The notes under the pieces are model-generated. The model ran no database searches. It was not told the DNA's origin and saw nothing but the letters and a program-made list of their open reading frames with translations. DNA of 64,000 bases from Bog-473 sp963828825 (GTDB taxonomy: Bacteria > Actinomycetota > Acidimicrobiia > Acidimicrobiales > RAAP-2). The stretch covers positions 682,001-746,000 of the forward strand of contig CAWHGF010000002.1 in assembly GCA_963828825.1 (NCBI GenBank). The letters are read 5' to 3'. Of the stretch, positions 61,312 through 64,000 are shown piece by piece (position 1 is the first letter of the stretch; each line of letters begins with the position of its first letter). The translations under genes were made by a program, and so were the position numbers.

Positions 61312-62508
61312 TCATCTCTGGCTTTGACGGGGAAAGACGACCTCTTGCAGGAGAAGCTGGATCGTGGCTGCAATCGGAACGGCAATCAGCGCACCGATGA
61401 TGCCCAAGAGCGACCCGCCTATCAACGTGGCGATGATGGTCAGTCCGGGCGTCACCTTCACGGTGTGCTTCATGACACGCGGGTTCAGGAGGTAGTCCTC
61501 AAGGAACCGATAGGCGATGTAGAAGCAGGCGGTGGCGATCCCGATGGGAAGGCCCTTGGAAAGCGCCACCAGGGAGACGATCACGCCTGCGATGGTGGAA
61601 CCGACCATCGGGATGAGATCGAACACACCGACCACGAGGGCGAGCAGCAGCGCGTATGGGACTCCGAAAATAACGAGCCAGACGTACGTCAAGACAGCTG
61701 AAATCAGAGAGGTCAAGAGGTTGCCGAGCATGAACCCGCCCACCCGGCCGAAGACTTCGTCCGTGAGCAGCGCGACCCGTTGGCGCCGGCTACGGGCGAT
61801 CAATGACAACCACAAACGCTTCACTCCGGGGAGGGCGATAAGGAAGTAGATGGTCAGGGCCACGATGCTTACCGTGGCCACGGTTGCAGAGAGCAATATC
61901 TTTCCGGCACCGAGAAGGCCGTTCGCGACGGGAAGCTTTAACTTGGACTTCCCATCCAGGTAACTGGTGAGACGGAGCTTGTGGGTCAACCGCCCAGCCC
62001 AACCTCTTCCCGCGATGAGATTGGCCTTGTAATGCGGATAATTATTGATCAGAACGTTGACCTCATGGGCGATCGGGGGAACGACTACGACGATGAAAGC
62101 GACGACCACGAGGACAAACCCGAGAGTCACTATGGCGACCGCCCCTCCACGAGGAACAGACCTGGACACAAGGAATTCGATGATCGGGTTCAGTCCGATG
62201 GCGATGAACAGAGCTACGCCCACGATGACCAAGACGCTCGTGACGTCCGACAGGCCACGGAAGATCAGGTAGGCGACGCCGACGCCCAGTGCCCCCGTCA
62301 AACCGATGAAGAATGGATTTCGCCGGTCGAGAGGCCGTCCGGGCGTTCCGAGAGATTCGTCGGTCTCCGTCAACTCGCGCTCGACCGCAGGTGGGAGAAT
62401 GAGGACGTCCGGCTCCCGCATGTCGGGATCGGTCGAAGCGACACGCCCACTCGAGCGGTCATCGGGGATGCCCCCGCCAAGTAGGCCTGCTGCTTCCGCT
62501 GTGCTCAT
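61312..62508 (-). CDS. AI-2E transporter family (PerM-like) membrane protein
   Basis: A 398-residue protein with about eight membrane segments. GVALFIAIGLNPIIEFLVSR near the N-terminus and the C-terminal LPIGIATACFYIAYRFLEDYLLNPRVMK with GTSGSLLG-like LIGGSLLGIIGALIAVPIAA are family hallmarks. ATG at 62508 was chosen; ATG at about 62421 is an alternative. It overlaps nothing and ends next to the att repeat. Possible exporter of a small molecule or Na+/H+ exchanger; the substrate is unknown. Confidence 0.88.
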   Translation of the reverse strand: MSTAEAAGLLGGGIPDDRSSGRVASTDPDMREPDVLILPPAVERELTETDESLGTPGRPLDRRNPFFIGLTGALGVGVAYLIFRGLSDVTSVLVIVGVALFIAIGLNPIIEFLVSRSVPRGGAVAIVTLGFVLVVVAFIVVVVPPIAHEVNVLINNYPHYKANLIAGRGWAGRLTHKLRLTSYLDGKSKLKLPVANGLLGAGKILLSATVATVSIVALTIYFLIALPGVKRLWLSLIARSRRQRVALLTDEVFGRVGGFMLGNLLTSLISAVLTYVWLVIFGVPYALLLALVVGVFDLIPMVGSTIAGVIVSLVALSKGLPIGIATACFYIAYRFLEDYLLNPRVMKHTVKVTPGLTIIATLIGGSLLGIIGALIAVPIAATIQLLLQEVVFPRQSQR

Positions 62509-62521
62509 GAGGATTCGATCT

Positions 62522-63349
62522 CTAAAGGCGCCGGAGGCGGGCATCGAAGAACGAAAAAACGCCAAAGGCGAGGAGTCCGAGGGCAATGACACCTATGGCC
62601 ACCGCTCCGAACGGGTGGTGGACCAGTGCTCGCAACGCCTGGTCGACGCTTCTGGCTTGAGCTGGATTCGACGTCACCCCTGCCGCGACGAGATAGACCC
62701 CGAATAGGGCGATGAGGGAGCCTCGGGCCAAATCTCCAAAGCCACCCAGAATCGTGATCGCCCTTTGCCACGGTCGCGATACGCGCTCCAAGGCCAGGTT
62801 CTTGTCGTAACGGTGAAAGAGGCCCCATGCCGCCAGTACCACGCCCGCTGCCACAAGGGCCGCGCCGGCCGCCTCGATCGCCACGGTCCCACCGGACCAG
62901 CCCATGATCTTCGCCACCCAGGGCTCTGGATTGCTCGAAACACCGCCACTTGTGGAATGACCGGCAACAAGCTCCGCCGCCCGGACATAGAGGACCGCAT
63001 AGATGATCCCGACAGCGAGCGACAAAACGCGTCTCATGGCGCCGTTCGCACCGGTGACGACATCGAAGAACCGCCACATTGCGTAGCAGCCGAGACCGAC
63101 CGCGAGAACGACGAGGAGCAACTTCCCTCCGGTGCGGGCCTCCAGCTCCTGAAGAGCACCGGTACTGCTCGTCTGGGTGGGTGCACTCCCGTGCCGGGCG
63201 ATGTCGAACGCGAGGTAGGCGAGGAGGAGGTAGATGACACCCCTCGACGCGATTCCGATCCCTGCGACCGTGCGCACCCAACCACGCGCATCGTACTTGG
63301 CGACGAACCGCTCTGACCGTGTATCGGCTGTGACGAGGGAAGACGTCAT
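62522..63349 (-). CDS. DUF1206 membrane protein
   Basis: A 275-residue protein with three repeats of a paired-helix unit, each opening with a basic/aromatic turn: ARGWVRTVAGIGIASRGVIYL, then GWSGGTVAIEAAGAALVAAG, and WQRAITILGGFGDLARGSLIALFG. This triplicated pattern is typical of DUF1206. ATG at 63349 sits after an upstream unconserved stretch. It lies 13 bp upstream of the AI-2E gene on the same strand, so a common transcript is likely. Function unknown. Confidence 0.85.
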   Translation of the reverse strand: MTSSLVTADTRSERFVAKYDARGWVRTVAGIGIASRGVIYLLLAYLAFDIARHGSAPTQTSSTGALQELEARTGGKLLLVVLAVGLGCYAMWRFFDVVTGANGAMRRVLSLAVGIIYAVLYVRAAELVAGHSTSGGVSSNPEPWVAKIMGWSGGTVAIEAAGAALVAAGVVLAAWGLFHRYDKNLALERVSRPWQRAITILGGFGDLARGSLIALFGVYLVAAGVTSNPAQARSVDQALRALVHHPFGAVAIGVIALGLLAFGVFSFFDARLRRL

Positions 63350-63599
63350 GGGCGGAAAAGCATGATCAGCGCTGCGCGGAAGGGGTATCGAGCCGCCGGT
63401 GAAATCTTCGACAGCTCTAACTGAGTGGCGGACGTTCCGCCAATTGCCTCGCTCGTGTGGCAACTCAAACTGCCCCCGTTCTCGAAACTACAAATAGGTC
63501 TTCCCATTGGGACTGCGATGAAACCGTCTGCACTACTTTCCGCACCGGACCCGTATCTCTGACCCGCGAGGTTCGCGGCCTCGACTTCGGGGGACGCGA
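63350..63599. other. Promoter region of the DUF1206 gene
   Basis: No gene seen. Open frames crossing it on the plus strand also run through the two small minus-strand genes to the right and have no domain. The DUF1206 promoter should be here. Confidence 0.4.
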
Positions 63600-63625
63600 A
63601 ACGGCCCCCCGGAGGGGACCGTTTT
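63600..63625. terminator. Bidirectional hairpin terminator
   Basis: AAACGG(C)CCCC on the left pairs with GGGGACCGTTT on the right around GGAG. A T-run follows on the plus strand and an A-rich foot precedes it, so it can act on both strands. It stands 25 bp past the stop of the small membrane protein gene at 63650. Confidence 0.72.
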
Positions 63626-63649
63626 CACGACTCCATTTTCACAAAGGCT

Positions 63650-63814
63650 CTACCACCGATAGAAGCGGTGGCTGCCAGCGCCTTCACCCCGACCAATGGC
63701 GACTCCGACGAGCCACAGAACGAGAAATACAGCAGCGGCTATCCACAAAAGATGAACCGCAAATCCAGCACCAAAAAGGATCAAGACGAGCAACAACGCA
63801 AGAATCAATACCAC
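63650..63814 (-). CDS. Small hydrophobic membrane protein (54 residues)
   Basis: GTG at 63814 has GGGAGG 7-8 nt upstream. The product is VVLILALLLVLILFGAGFAV, then HLLWIAAAVFLVLWLVGVAI and a tail GRGEGAGSHRFYRW before TAG. Two membrane helices and a tail ending RFYRW match the short 'hydrophobic protein' family of streptomycetes and other actinobacteria, often stress-linked. Too short for usual gene calls. A terminator hairpin follows. Confidence 0.82.
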   Translation of the reverse strand: MVLILALLLVLILFGAGFAVHLLWIAAAVFLVLWLVGVAIGRGEGAGSHRFYRW

Positions 63815-63853
63815 CGAACAACCTCCCTATTTATGTGTCCCGAAATCTCTCTG

Positions 63854-64000
63854 TTAGTACGTCGAATCGACCCGACGAACAACGTTCCCCTGGCCGTCGT
63901 CCACGACGGTCCGCCTCCTCCGAGTGTTCGCCGCCACCATGACGATGATTGAAACGACGGCTCCCACAACACCGACAACCATCAAGATCCAGCCCACTTT
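63854..64000 (-). CDS. Small membrane protein, partial at window end
   Basis: The minus-strand frame from the window edge reads KVGWILMVVGVVGAVVSIIV, then MVAANTRRRRTVVDDGQG and NVVRRVDSTY before TAA at 63854-63856. One membrane helix followed by a basic, then polar tail is seen. A GTG at 63997 may be the start, so the gene could be nearly complete. It is 39 bp upstream of the 54-residue protein and probably in one operon with it. Family not recognised. Confidence 0.65.
   Translation of the reverse strand, partial: KVGWILMVVGVVGAVVSIIVMVAANTRRRRTVVDDGQGNVVRRVDSTY

Noticed and set aside
61312..63349. Treating the AI-2E/DUF1206 genes as part of the ssrA island because their GC is also lower
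   Set aside because: They lie outside the 22-bp repeat and have no GGAACAAAT-type site; they may belong to another acquired segment, but nothing in the window shows it.
63457..63942. 161-codon plus-strand open frame at the right end
   Set aside because: It crosses a terminator hairpin and runs antisense to two small membrane protein genes that have better starts and family likeness.

Overview
The window is high-GC DNA from an actinobacterium. Supporting traits are two F420-type luciferase-like oxidoreductases, a CysO-CysM-Mec cysteine cluster, three P450-linked or MaoC-like lipid gene groups, a DUF58/transglutaminase-MoxR pair and many GTG starts. The secreted protein with repeated GYWLVASDGG units and the overall gene mix resemble uncultured Acidimicrobiia, but that placement is inference.

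Layout. (1) 0-12.5 kb: a surface-polysaccharide locus with four family-4 glycosyltransferases (plus a fifth partial gene), three methyltransferases, a Wzm/Wzt ABC exporter and clpP directly upstream of wzm. A secreted beta-propeller/repeat protein and one methyltransferase lie in it on the opposite strand. (2) 13-25 kb: tRNA-Leu, glycerate kinase, SDRs, a polytopic membrane protein, an LLM oxidoreductase, hydrolase, sulfatase, Lon-N domain protein and a P450. (3) 25.3-31 kb: tandem repeats, DUF58-TgpA fusion with MoxR, and a MaoC/HadAB-like pair. (4) 31-43 kb: nitroreductase, another glycosyltransferase, rdgB-rph, a second polytopic membrane protein, FAD oxidoreductase, DUF1697, and pilB followed by a gutted second pilB copy. 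(5) 43.3-46.1 kb: cysM-cysO-mec, smpB and the tmRNA gene ssrA. (6) 46.1-61.2 kb: a genomic island inserted at the 3' end of ssrA. (7) 61.3-64 kb: AI-2E-type and DUF1206 membrane proteins and two very small membrane proteins.

The most interesting part is the ssrA island. A perfect 22-bp copy of the ssrA 3' end recurs at 61143-61164 and brackets about 15 kb of visibly lower GC. The island holds two ligand-binding proteins, two SDRs, a P450, a nitroreductase-like protein, a SnoaL-like protein, a double TetR regulator, an AveC-like membrane protein, a NorQ/NorD-type ATPase-VWA pair and a lipoprotein hydrolase. It has no recognisable integrase. Four promoters of the form TTGAC(n)-17-TAnnnT inside it each carry a shared GGAACAAAT-type site at or within the promoter. 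This makes it look like one regulated oxidative or detoxification pathway for an unknown substrate.

A caution: at least eleven genes are split by single-base indels, several in short homopolymers, and in both core and island genes. Conserved protein continues in the shifted frame in every case, so many are probably sequence errors; coordinates below span the inferred whole genes.
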